This document shows, in pieces, positions 1 through 5,896 of a stretch of DNA of 7,652 nucleotides. The notes under the pieces were generated by a model. The model was not told the DNA's origin, did no database searches, and saw only the letters and a program-made list of their open reading frames with translations. This stretch comes from Anaerolineae bacterium. Lineage in GTDB: Bacteria; Chloroflexota; Anaerolineae; UBA4142. The translations under genes and the position numbers were made by a program. The stretch's first letter is position 1, and the number at the start of each line of letters is the position of its first letter. The stretch spans positions 1-7,652 of the forward strand of contig DAIDTM010000429.1 of NCBI GenBank assembly GCA_027457205.1. The letters are read 5' to 3'.

Positions 1-1
1 G

Positions 2-397
2 ACCAAAGCGATGAAGCAAGTCGCCGGCAAAATGAAACTCGACCTCGCGCAGTTCCGTGAACTAGCGGCGTTCGCGCAGTTCGGCTCCGATCTGGACAAG
101 GCAACGCGCGAACAATTGGAACGCGGTCAGCGGTTCACCGAGCTATTGAAACAGCCGCAGTACGAACCAATGCGGCTGGACCGCCAGGTGATGATGATCT
201 ACGCGGCGACGAATGGCTTTATCGACGATGTGCCAATCGACAAGGTGCGCGCGTTCGAGAGCGCGTTCGTGAAATTCATGGACGCCAGCCACGCCGAGAT
301 CGGCGAGAAAATAATGTCGGCGCGTATGATCGACGCAGAAACGGAATCCGCGCTCAAGAAAGCGATCCAAGAATTCAAGGTCGCCGGCGCGTACTAG
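2..397 (+). CDS. atpA: ATP synthase F1 subunit alpha, C-terminal part (5' end outside window)
   Basis: The reading frame is open from base 2 to the TAG at 395-397 and gives 131 residues, about a quarter of a normal alpha subunit of roughly 500 residues. The beginning lies left of the window. The visible part is the C-terminal helical domain of F1 alpha. It opens with the well-conserved block KLDLAQFRELAAFAQFGSDL (about residues 12-31 of the fragment), followed by LDKAT and the QxxxxP segment (LLKQPQYEPM). Alpha alternates with beta in the F1 hexamer on the cytoplasmic side of the membrane and carries the non-catalytic nucleotide sites; the Walker A motif would be upstream of the window. The next gene is a lipoprotein and not the expected atpG. 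The alpha stop is followed by a short heptamer repeat and no terminator that I can see, so transcription may continue into the lipoprotein genes. Confidence 0.96.
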   Translation, partial: TKAMKQVAGKMKLDLAQFRELAAFAQFGSDLDKATREQLERGQRFTELLKQPQYEPMRLDRQVMMIYAATNGFIDDVPIDKVRAFESAFVKFMDASHAEIGEKIMSARMIDAETESALKKAIQEFKVAGAY

Positions 398-401
398 AGA
401 C

Positions 402-422
402 AGCAAATAGCAGATCGCAGAT
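402..422. repeat. Three degenerate 7-bp tandem units
   Basis: Immediately after atpA the sequence reads AGCAAAT, AGCAGAT, CGCAGAT, three consecutive 7-base units that each differ from the next by one base. The ATG at 421 arises within the last unit. That is one reason to doubt it as the start of the downstream lipoprotein. Degenerate heptamer arrays of this sort are known in bacterial intergenic spacers, but three units is a short array and chance is possible. Confidence 0.5.
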
Positions 423-480
423 GGAGTTCAGTTCGTCAGCGCGCTCCATTCGCCTACGCCATCGGCGATTTGCCAGTTAC

Positions 481-486
481 GGAGAA
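481..486 (+). promoter_or_regulatory. Ribosome binding site setting the GTG start of lipoprotein 1
   Basis: GGAGAA lies 3 bases before GTG 490, and its GGAG core is 5 bases before it. The alternative in-frame ATG at 421 has no Shine-Dalgarno-like sequence ahead of it and sits inside a heptamer repeat. Choosing GTG 490 puts the signal peptide exactly at the N-terminus. Confidence 0.7.
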
Positions 487-489
487 GTT

Positions 490-1221
490 GTGAGCATTAG
501 CAAATTAACATGGATTATCGCATTCGCGGTTCTGGTCGCGACGGCAAGCGCGTGTAGTTCTACGCCGGCGCAAGCGCCGCTGCCGACGCGCGTGGCAACG
601 CAGACGCCGTGGATCATCTACATGCCGGTCACATCGACACCTGAACCGGCAACGGTGACGCCGCTCCCGACCGTGACGCCATCGCAGCCGACCCGACTGC
701 CGACGCGAATTCCGCCGACCCGCGCGCCGGCGACGAAACCGCCGCCGACCAAAGCGCCGGTCGCAGTCGCACCGACCGTGACGCCCGCGCCAACGTGCAA
801 TTACGGAACAGCAGAGCCATACTTTCCAGAGAACAACGTCACTCGAATTCTTAATGCTGTTGGCACACAGGGACCAGCGTTCGAATTCAAATGGTACCCA
901 CCGGCTGCGTTGGGAATGAATACCGCTGACCCGACAGTCGGTTACCGCATCGACATCACCTCCAGACGATTAGGCACCGGTCAGGTGGTCGGCGGCGATG
1001 TGGTGTATGTATCGCAAAACAAATACATCCAAGACAAAGAATACGTCTACCCTGGCAACAAAGTCCGCACCTTAGGTGCAGGTGACAACGCGGCAGTCAC
1101 GTGGCAAGTGACCGTCGTAAAAACAACGGGTGGATTTGACGATCAAGGCGGCAAAATCGGCAGCGAAGTCAGCTGCGGCGCGCCGAGCACGCCATTCATC
1201 ATTCAATTGACGTTCCAATAA
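490..1221 (+). CDS. Predicted surface lipoprotein with Pro/Thr-rich linker (lipoprotein 1)
   Basis: I do not recognise a named family. With the GTG start the product is 243 residues. Residues 1-22 form a lipoprotein signal: Lys5, then a hydrophobic core (WIIAFAVLVATA) and lipobox ASAC with Cys22 as the lipidated residue. Residues 23-102 are low-complexity Pro/Thr/Ala with scattered Arg and Lys, a likely extended spacer through the cell envelope. Residues 103-243 look like a beta-rich domain with strands FEFKWYP (Trp135), GYRIDI and VTWQVTVVK (Trp205); Cys103 and Cys229 could form a disulfide. The next gene encodes a paralogue with the same plan. In a monoderm the protein would sit on the outer face of the membrane. 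Its place inside the ATP synthase operon suggests co-transcription, not necessarily a shared function. GC is lower than in neighbours (125 of 240 bases over 841-1080). An upstream ATG at 421 would give 266 residues with a poor N-terminus. Confidence 0.8.
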   Translation: MSISKLTWIIAFAVLVATASACSSTPAQAPLPTRVATQTPWIIYMPVTSTPEPATVTPLPTVTPSQPTRLPTRIPPTRAPATKPPPTKAPVAVAPTVTPAPTCNYGTAEPYFPENNVTRILNAVGTQGPAFEFKWYPPAALGMNTADPTVGYRIDITSRRLGTGQVVGGDVVYVSQNKYIQDKEYVYPGNKVRTLGAGDNAAVTWQVTVVKTTGGFDDQGGKIGSEVSCGAPSTPFIIQLTFQ

Positions 1222-1254
1222 GGATTGGTTCGCTGACGCTGAAAGGACAAGACA

Positions 1255-2010
1255 ATGATGCGCAAAACACTTCCCGCAATCTTGGTTGGAATCGCCCTCT
1301 TGGGCTTGGTCGTTGGCTGCGGCTCTTCCGCCACGCCGACACCCGCGCCGACCCTCGCGCCGGTGCAAATCACCGTGATCGTCACAGCAACTCCACCGCC
1401 GGCAACCGATACGCCTTCCGCGCCGACGATCACACCACTGCCGACCATCGGCGTGACGACGACGGTGCCAGCCGCGCCGACCTCCAAGCCGACGACCGCG
1501 CCAAAACCGGCGGCAACCAAAAAACCGGCGGTACCAGTCGCTACGGCGACAGCCACGGCAGCGCCGCTGACGCGCAACGCGCCGGTGCTAATCGGGCCCG
1601 ACTATGATCCCGGCATCGGCAGGAAAGACGAACGCCATACGCCCGCCGACGCATTGATTTTTCAGTGGCAATCGATCGGACCGCTGGGTCCGAATGAATG
1701 TTACATGATCCGCGTCGACTTTGTACCCGGCGCAGGCGACTCGTTCCTCCAATGCGACCCGCAATGGACGCAGAAGGCAGCAGCGCAGACGACGCAATTC
1801 ATACTCTACCAACCGGGACGCGGCGGTCCCAACTCTTCAGGATTGCTGCCCAACCCACCGACCGATCTGACGGTCAAATGGTACGTCACCGTCGTCCGCG
1901 ATCTTGGAGCCGGCGTGGGACCGGTCGATCCGGTCACCGGCACGCGCCACAAAGTCGTGCCGGAAAGTCCTGCCAGCAGCGTTTTCCAGTTCTTGCTCAA
2001 AGCCGGTTAG
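1255..2010 (+). CDS. Predicted surface lipoprotein with Pro/Thr-rich linker (lipoprotein 2)
   Basis: This encodes 251 residues, with AAAGGA (1242-1247) 7 bases before ATG 1255; ATG 1258 is an alternative start. Residues 1-22 are a clear lipoprotein signal: Arg3-Lys4, a hydrophobic stretch, and lipobox VVGC with Cys22. Residues 23-108 are a Pro/Thr/Ala spacer that becomes Lys-rich near residues 78-92. Residues 110-251 form a C-terminal domain with strand-like segments LIFQWQS (Trp138), ECYMIRVDF and TVKWYVTVVRD (Trp209). The two tryptophans are 71 residues apart, against 70 in the preceding gene, and the shared pattern W-x-VTVV supports common descent. The linkers also share the pattern VTxTPxPAT followed by TPLPT. 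The gap to the first lipoprotein is 33 bases and to atpG 21 bases, so the three are probably co-transcribed. The function is unknown; an immunoglobulin- or fibronectin-like fold is a guess from the strand pattern. Confidence 0.85.
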   Translation: MMRKTLPAILVGIALLGLVVGCGSSATPTPAPTLAPVQITVIVTATPPPATDTPSAPTITPLPTIGVTTTVPAAPTSKPTTAPKPAATKKPAVPVATATATAAPLTRNAPVLIGPDYDPGIGRKDERHTPADALIFQWQSIGPLGPNECYMIRVDFVPGAGDSFLQCDPQWTQKAAAQTTQFILYQPGRGGPNSSGLLPNPPTDLTVKWYVTVVRDLGAGVGPVDPVTGTRHKVVPESPASSVFQFLLKAG

Positions 2011-2021
2011 CGATAATCGCC

Positions 2022-2026
2022 GAGGT
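2022..2026 (+). promoter_or_regulatory. Ribosome binding site for the TTG start of atpG
   Basis: GAGGT matches the anti-Shine-Dalgarno sequence and ends 5 bases before TTG 2032. No ATG or GTG in frame nearby would preserve the conserved gamma N-terminal helix, so this site decides the TTG start. Confidence 0.75.
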
Positions 2027-2031
2027 CCAAC

Positions 2032-2910
2032 TTGCCCTCACCACGCGCTATTCAACGACGCATCAAAAGCATCAACAAGATTTCTCAGGTCACGCACGCG
2101 TATGAAATGATCGCCGCGTCCAAGGTACGCCGCGCGCAGCAAGCCACGCTTGCCAGCCGCGCGTACGCGGAGAAATCGTGGGAGATGCTGACGTACCTGG
2201 CGGCGCAGCCCGGCAGCGGCAAGATTTTGCATCCGCTGTTGGAGGAGCGCGCGAACATCCAGAACATTCTGCTCCTCCTCGTCACCTCGGATCGCGGACT
2301 GTGCGGCGCGTACAACGTCAACGTCATTCGCGCGGCGACCGAATTCGCCGTGCAGCAAGACAAACCCGTCCGGTTCATCGCGATCGGACGGCGCGGCGCG
2401 AGCTTCGCCGCGCGCTACGGCAAACAAGTCGTTGGCGAATTCACCGGCTTGAGCGAACGCCCCACCATCCTGGACATCGGTCCGATCTCAAAAATTGCCA
2501 TCGACGAATTCATCGCCGGACGCGCCGACGAGGTTTATCTCGGATACACGAATTACATCAACACGCTCGTCCAACGGCCGGCGACGCGGCGTCTGCTGCC
2601 GATCCACCCGGCGAAGGAAGCGCGCGAGGGCGCGAGTGCGGTGTACCTGTACGAGCCAGACCCGGAGACGATTCTGGCATCGGTGCTGCCGCGCTTTACC
2701 GAGATGCAAATCTATCAGGCGATTCTGGAATCGGTCGCCAGCGAGTGGGCGGCGCGGATGGTCGCGATGCGCAGCGCGACCGACAACGCGCACGACTTGA
2801 TCCAAGACCTGACGCTGGCGATGAACAAGGCGCGCCAAGCCAGCATCACCAAAGAAATGCTCGAGATCGCCGGCGGCGCCGAAGCGCAGCGCCAGGCGCG
2901 AGCGCGCTAG
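2032..2910 (+). CDS. atpG: ATP synthase F1 subunit gamma
   Basis: The product is 292 residues, close to the usual 285-295. Gamma is the central rotating shaft that couples proton or sodium flow through Fo to catalysis in the alpha/beta hexamer. The N-terminal helix shows the family pattern: IQRRIKSINKISQVTHAYEM, then IAASKVRRAQ (residues 27-36). The Rossmann-like middle begins with LLLVTSDRGLCGAYN (81-95), a gamma signature. The C-terminal helix carries ARMVAMRSATDNAHDLI and NKARQASITKEMLEIAGGAEA (up to residue 285). The family usually has TKAMEMVAASKMRRAQ; here THAYEMIAASKVRRAQ is a mild variant. Translation starts at TTG with a good ribosome binding site. The gene is 29 bases from atpD, as in a normal operon, but is separated from atpA by two lipoprotein genes. 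Confidence 0.97.
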   Translation: MPSPRAIQRRIKSINKISQVTHAYEMIAASKVRRAQQATLASRAYAEKSWEMLTYLAAQPGSGKILHPLLEERANIQNILLLLVTSDRGLCGAYNVNVIRAATEFAVQQDKPVRFIAIGRRGASFAARYGKQVVGEFTGLSERPTILDIGPISKIAIDEFIAGRADEVYLGYTNYINTLVQRPATRRLLPIHPAKEAREGASAVYLYEPDPETILASVLPRFTEMQIYQAILESVASEWAARMVAMRSATDNAHDLIQDLTLAMNKARQASITKEMLEIAGGAEAQRQARAR

Positions 2911-2939
2911 AGAATTTCTGCAATTATCTGGAGGACGGA

Positions 2940-4337
2940 ATGGCGAAAGGTTCGATCGGACATGTGACGCAGGTGACGGGCCCCGTCGTCGACGTGGCGT
3001 TCAAAACCGGCGAGCTGCCCGAAATCTATCACGCGCTGGAAATCGAACGCGACGGCGGAAAACTGGTTCTCGAAGTGCAGCAACACCTGGGCGAGGACTC
3101 GATCCGCTCAGTGTCGATGGGCTCATCCGACGGATTGCGTCGTGGGATGAACGTCCTGGACACCGGCGCGCCGATCAGCGTGCCCGTCGGTCCCGCCGGC
3201 TTGGGCAGAATCTTTAACGTCATCGGCGAGCCGATCGATCAGATGGGCGCAGTCAACGCGGAAAAATACTATCCCATTCACCGTATGCCGCCGTCGTTTG
3301 AAGAACAGGTGACCACGCCACAATTCTTTGAAACCGGCATGAAAGTCATCGACCTGGTCGCGCCCTTCACCAAAGGCGGCAAGATCGGCGTGTTTGGCGG
3401 CGCGGGCGTCGGCAAGACTACGATCATTCAGGAACTCATCCGCACCGTCGCCACGGAGCACGGCGGCTATTCCGTCTTCTGCGGCGTGGGCGAACGCTCA
3501 CGCGAAGGCAACGACCTCTGGCTCGAAATGAAGGATTCGGGCGTCATCGCCAAAACCGTGATGGTCTTTGGGCAAATGAACGAGCCGCCCGGCGTGCGTC
3601 TGCGCGTTGGCTTGACCGGCTTGACGATGGCGGAATATTTTCGCGACGAAGGGCGCGACGTGCTGCTGTTCATCGACAATATTTTCCGATTTGTGATGAG
3701 CGGCTCGGAAGTGTCTGCGCTGCTGGGACGAATGCCAAGCGCGGTTGGTTACCAGCCGACGCTGGCGCAGGAGATGGGCGAATTGCAGGAGCGTATCACC
3801 TCGACCAAGCGCGGCTCGATCACGTCGATGCAGGCGATCTACGTGCCGGCAGATGACTATACTGATCCTGCGCCGGTCGCGACCTTCGCGCACCTGGACG
3901 CGACGATTTCGCTCGAGCGCTCGATCTTTGAGAAGGCAATTTTCCCGGCGGTCGATCCGCTAGCATCCACCTCGCGCATCCTCGACCCGCTCGTCGTTGG
4001 CAAGGAACATTACGACGTGGCGCGCGGCGTGCAGCGTGTGTTGCAGCGCTACAAGGACTTGCAGGACATTATTGCGATCCTCGGCATCGAAGAGTTGAGC
4101 GAAGACGACAAGCTAACGGTCGCACGCGCGCGCAAGATCGAAAAATTCCTATCGCAGCCGATGCGCGTCGCGGAAGTGTTCACCGGTCGTCCCGGCGCGT
4201 ACGTGCCGATCAAAGAGACCGTGCGCGGCTTTAAGATGATTTTGGACGGACAGCTTGACGATATTCCCGAGCCGTACTTTTACATGCGCGGCACGATCGA
4301 CGAAGTGCAGGAGACGTTCCGGCAAGGCAAGTTGTAG
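2940..4337 (+). CDS. atpD: ATP synthase F1 subunit beta (catalytic)
   Basis: The product is 465 residues, a normal length. Beta carries the three catalytic sites of F1 that make or hydrolyse ATP. The N-terminal barrel starts GHVTQVTGPVVDVAF. Walker A is GGAGVGKT (residues 153-160). The catalytic glutamate is in GVGERSREGNDL (Glu185). Walker B is VLLFIDNIFRF (241-251), followed by GSEVSALLGRMPSAVGYQPT. ADDYTDPAPVATFAHLDATI (304-323) is also diagnostic. The DELSEED lever that contacts gamma appears as EELSEDD (384-390), which keeps the acidic character. All catalytic residues that I can check are present. GGAGG at 2930-2934 lies 5 bases before the ATG. The same frame stays open far upstream through atpG, but that region is a GC-driven shadow; the ribosome binding site and the family N-terminus fix the start. 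The gene is 6 bases from atpC. Confidence 0.98.
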   Translation: MAKGSIGHVTQVTGPVVDVAFKTGELPEIYHALEIERDGGKLVLEVQQHLGEDSIRSVSMGSSDGLRRGMNVLDTGAPISVPVGPAGLGRIFNVIGEPIDQMGAVNAEKYYPIHRMPPSFEEQVTTPQFFETGMKVIDLVAPFTKGGKIGVFGGAGVGKTTIIQELIRTVATEHGGYSVFCGVGERSREGNDLWLEMKDSGVIAKTVMVFGQMNEPPGVRLRVGLTGLTMAEYFRDEGRDVLLFIDNIFRFVMSGSEVSALLGRMPSAVGYQPTLAQEMGELQERITSTKRGSITSMQAIYVPADDYTDPAPVATFAHLDATISLERSIFEKAIFPAVDPLASTSRILDPLVVGKEHYDVARGVQRVLQRYKDLQDIIAILGIEELSEDDKLTVARARKIEKFLSQPMRVAEVFTGRPGAYVPIKETVRGFKMILDGQLDDIPEPYFYMRGTIDEVQETFRQGKL

Positions 4338-4343
4338 GACCGT

Positions 4344-4784
4344 ATGCCAAAAATCAAACTGGAAATCGTAACGGCAGAGCGGATGGTCCTCAGCGAGGAT
4401 GTGGATTACATCAGCGCGCCGGGTGTGGACGGGGTGCTCGGCATCCTGCCGCGTCACGCGCCGCTCGTCACCGCGCTAAACGTCGGCGAGCTGCGATACA
4501 AGAAAGACGACACAGAATTCATCTTTGCCATCGGCGGCGGATTTATGGAGGTTCGCCCGGACAAGGTGACTGTGCTTGCCGATACCGCCGAGCACGCAGA
4601 CGAGATCGACGAGATGCGCGCGGAGCAAGCACGTGAGCGCGCCCGGCAACTCTTGCGAGAGAAGCCGCGCGCCGACGTGCAATTTGCGCTCATCGAACAA
4701 GCCATGCGGCGCGCCGAAGTGCGGCTGCGCGTGGCAAAACGAAAACGCGGCGGCGGCCGAACGCCGGAGAGTGGAGAAAGGTAG
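4344..4784 (+). CDS. atpC: ATP synthase F1 subunit epsilon
   Basis: The product is 146 residues, slightly longer than the usual 130-140. Epsilon binds gamma at the foot of the central stalk and can inhibit ATP hydrolysis through its C-terminal helices. Residues 1-85 are the beta-sandwich domain, with the typical pattern KIKLEIVTAERMVLSEDVDYI, GVLGILPRHAPLVTAL and IGGGFMEVRPDKVTVLAD. Residues 88-135 form the helical hairpin (EIDEMRAEQARERARQLL and then QAMRRAEVRLRVAKRKR). The tail after residue 131 is basic and then Gly/Arg/Glu-rich. In Bacillus-type epsilon an ATP-binding motif I(L)DxxRA lies in the second helix; by position the aspartate appears to be Ala120 here, so ATP sensing by that motif looks unlikely. 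That alignment was made by eye. The stop at 4782-4784 is one base before the mreB start, which suggests translational coupling. Confidence 0.94.
   Translation: MPKIKLEIVTAERMVLSEDVDYISAPGVDGVLGILPRHAPLVTALNVGELRYKKDDTEFIFAIGGGFMEVRPDKVTVLADTAEHADEIDEMRAEQARERARQLLREKPRADVQFALIEQAMRRAEVRLRVAKRKRGGGRTPESGER
4773..4781 (+). promoter_or_regulatory. Ribosome binding site for mreB, inside the end of atpC
   Basis: GGAGAAAGG overlaps the last atpC codons and lies 4 bases before GTG 4786. It supports the GTG start and a coupled atpC-mreB junction with a one-base gap. Confidence 0.7.
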
Positions 4785-4785
4785 A

Positions 4786-5805
4786 GTGGCACTGTTCGTT
4801 CGACGAATTGGCATTGACCTGGGAACAGTCAACGTTCTGGTGTATGTGAGCGGGCGAGGGATCGTGCTTTCAGAACCCTCGCTCGTCGCGCTGGCGCTCG
4901 CTGATTCCAAGATCGTCGCGCTCGGCGAAGAAGCCAAGGCGATGCTGGGGCGCACGCCGGAAACCATCGAAGTGATGCGCCCAATGCGCGACGGCGTCAT
5001 CGCGGATTACATGGTCACCGAGGCGATGCTGCGCTATTTCATTTATAAAGTCTGCGGACGTTTTCAACTGATGGTCGGCGGCAAGCCGGATATTTCGATC
5101 AGCGTGCCGGTGGGCGTCACGAGCGTGGAAGAGCGCGCGGTGCACGACGCGGCGATTGCCGCAGGCGGACGCTCCGCGCACCTGGTGCCGGAACCCTTTG
5201 CCGCGGCGCTCGGCGCGGGATTGCCGGTCCCCACGCCGACCTGCAATATGATCGTCGATATCGGCGGCGGCGCGAGCGAAGCCGGCGTCATCTCGATGAA
5301 TGGTATGGTCGTGTCGAGTTCCGTGCGCGTCGCGGGGTTGAAAATCGACGAAGCCATCACGACGTACGTTCGCAAAAAATACAATTTGATGATCGGCGAG
5401 CAAACGGCGGAAGACATCAAGATCCAGATCGGCAGCGCGCTGCCGCTCTCTGAAGAAATGGCGATTGAGGTGCGCGGGCGCGACCAGGTGGCGGGTTTGC
5501 CGCGCACGATCCGCGTCACCTCCGGCGAAATCACCGATGCCATTTCCGAGCCGCTGCAAGCAATCTCCGGCGTCGTGCGTTCCGTCCTGGAGAAAACGCC
5601 GCCCGAACTCGCGTCGGACATTATCGACCGGGGCATGGTCTTGGTCGGCGGCGGCGCGTTGCTGCGCAATTTGGACCGCTTCCTGACAAAAGAAACCGGC
5701 GTCCCGTGCTTCGTCGCCGAGAATCCCATGGCGTGCGTCGCCATCGGCGCGGGTCGAGCGCTCGAGCAGATCGACATGCTCAAGCAGAGTATGCCGGAAC
5801 TGTAA
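4786..5805 (+). CDS. mreB: Rod shape-determining protein, MreB/Mbl actin family
   Basis: The product is 339 residues, the normal length for MreB, the membrane-associated bacterial actin that guides peptidoglycan synthesis along the cell cylinder. The GTG start gives MALFVRRIGIDLGT, placing the phosphate-1 loop at residues 9-20 (GIDLGTVNVLVY). The phosphate-2 loop is MIVDIGGGASEAGVIS (155-170), and the adenosine motif is GMVLVGGGALLRNLDRFL (283-300). VPEPFAAALGAGLPV (134-148) contains the conserved glutamate near the active site, and RKKYNLMIGEQTAEDIKIQIGSA (196-218) is typical of the family. Departures from the usual sequence are DLGTVNV in place of DLGTANT and GGGASEAG in place of GGGTTEVA. 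The gene follows atpC by one base and no mreC or mreD follows; rex is next and faces the other way. In Bacillus, mbl also lies a few genes beyond atpC, so the link has precedent. Mbl-type and MreB-type cannot be told apart here. Confidence 0.93.
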   Translation: MALFVRRIGIDLGTVNVLVYVSGRGIVLSEPSLVALALADSKIVALGEEAKAMLGRTPETIEVMRPMRDGVIADYMVTEAMLRYFIYKVCGRFQLMVGGKPDISISVPVGVTSVEERAVHDAAIAAGGRSAHLVPEPFAAALGAGLPVPTPTCNMIVDIGGGASEAGVISMNGMVVSSSVRVAGLKIDEAITTYVRKKYNLMIGEQTAEDIKIQIGSALPLSEEMAIEVRGRDQVAGLPRTIRVTSGEITDAISEPLQAISGVVRSVLEKTPPELASDIIDRGMVLVGGGALLRNLDRFLTKETGVPCFVAENPMACVAIGAGRALEQIDMLKQSMPEL

Positions 5806-5806
5806 A

Positions 5807-5827
5807 GTCAAAAGGCAAAAGTGAAAA
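5807..5827. repeat. Three degenerate 7-bp tandem units after mreB
   Basis: The sequence right after the mreB stop reads GTCAAAA, GGCAAAA, GTGAAAA, three 7-base units with four trailing As each. The last unit runs into the left arm of the terminator stem. It resembles the heptamer triplet after atpA in unit size but not in sequence. Confidence 0.5.
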
Positions 5828-5891
5828 GCCAGCGGACAATCCCGACTGGCTTTTTAAATCTCTCGCCGATTTGGCTTTTACTTTTAGCCTT
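5811..5891. repeat. Large imperfect inverted repeat filling the mreB-rex spacer
   Basis: The left arm at 5811-5831 (core GGCAAAAGTGAAAAGCCA) is the near-perfect reverse complement of the right arm at 5872-5891 (core TGGCTTTTACTTTTAGCC). They differ by two single-base insertions or deletions. The two arms enclose the shorter terminator hairpin, whose left stem overlaps the outer left arm, so the two folds compete for AAAAGCCA. The spacer therefore contains one left arm and two possible right partners, at 5846-5854 and 5872-5891. Confidence 0.7.
5824..5855. terminator. Bidirectional rho-independent terminator between mreB and rex
   Basis: AAAAGCCAG (5824-5832) pairs perfectly with CTGGCTTTT (5846-5854). 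Inside, CGG (5833-5835) pairs with CCG (5842-5844), leaving a bulged A and a 6-base loop. A run of five Ts (5851-5855) follows on the plus strand, and the four As at 5824-5827 give a T run on the minus strand, so the hairpin can stop both the atp-mreB transcript and the rex transcript. It is the only convincing terminator in the window. Confidence 0.85.
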
Positions 5892-5896
5892 GGGTT

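Noticed and set aside
421..467. Small inverted repeats (ATGGAG with CTCCAT; CGCC-ATC-GGCG) as a terminator after atpA
   Set aside because: The stems are short (6 and 4 bp), the first has a 17-base loop, and neither is followed by a T run.
421..489. ATG 421 as the start of lipoprotein 1, giving a 23-residue N-terminal extension
   Set aside because: It has no ribosome binding site, it lies inside a heptamer repeat, and the added Arg-rich stretch would precede a complete lipoprotein signal. GTG 490 with GGAGAA upstream is better.
488..505. TTGTGAG near the start of lipoprotein 1 as a second Rex half-site
   Set aside because: The left half matches at 6 of 7, but the right half (AGCAAAT) matches at only 3 of 7, it overlaps the start codon, and there is no promoter nearby.
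1203..1577. Minus-strand open frame of 124 codons opposite the lipoprotein 2 linker
   Set aside because: It is Val/Gly/Ala-rich as the complement of Pro/Thr/Ala codons, and shows no family features. It is a shadow of the repeat-like linker.
2178..2939. Long open frame continuing upstream of atpD through atpG, as if beta had a 254-residue N-terminal extension
   Set aside because: The translation is Arg-rich and low in complexity, it overlaps the well-conserved atpG in another frame, and beta has a clear ribosome binding site and family N-terminus at 2940. It is a GC-driven shadow.
4870..5811. Minus-strand open frame of 313 codons opposite mreB
   Set aside because: It is rich in Arg, Asp and His, lies wholly antisense to a well-conserved MreB, and has no recognisable motif. 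It is a coding shadow.
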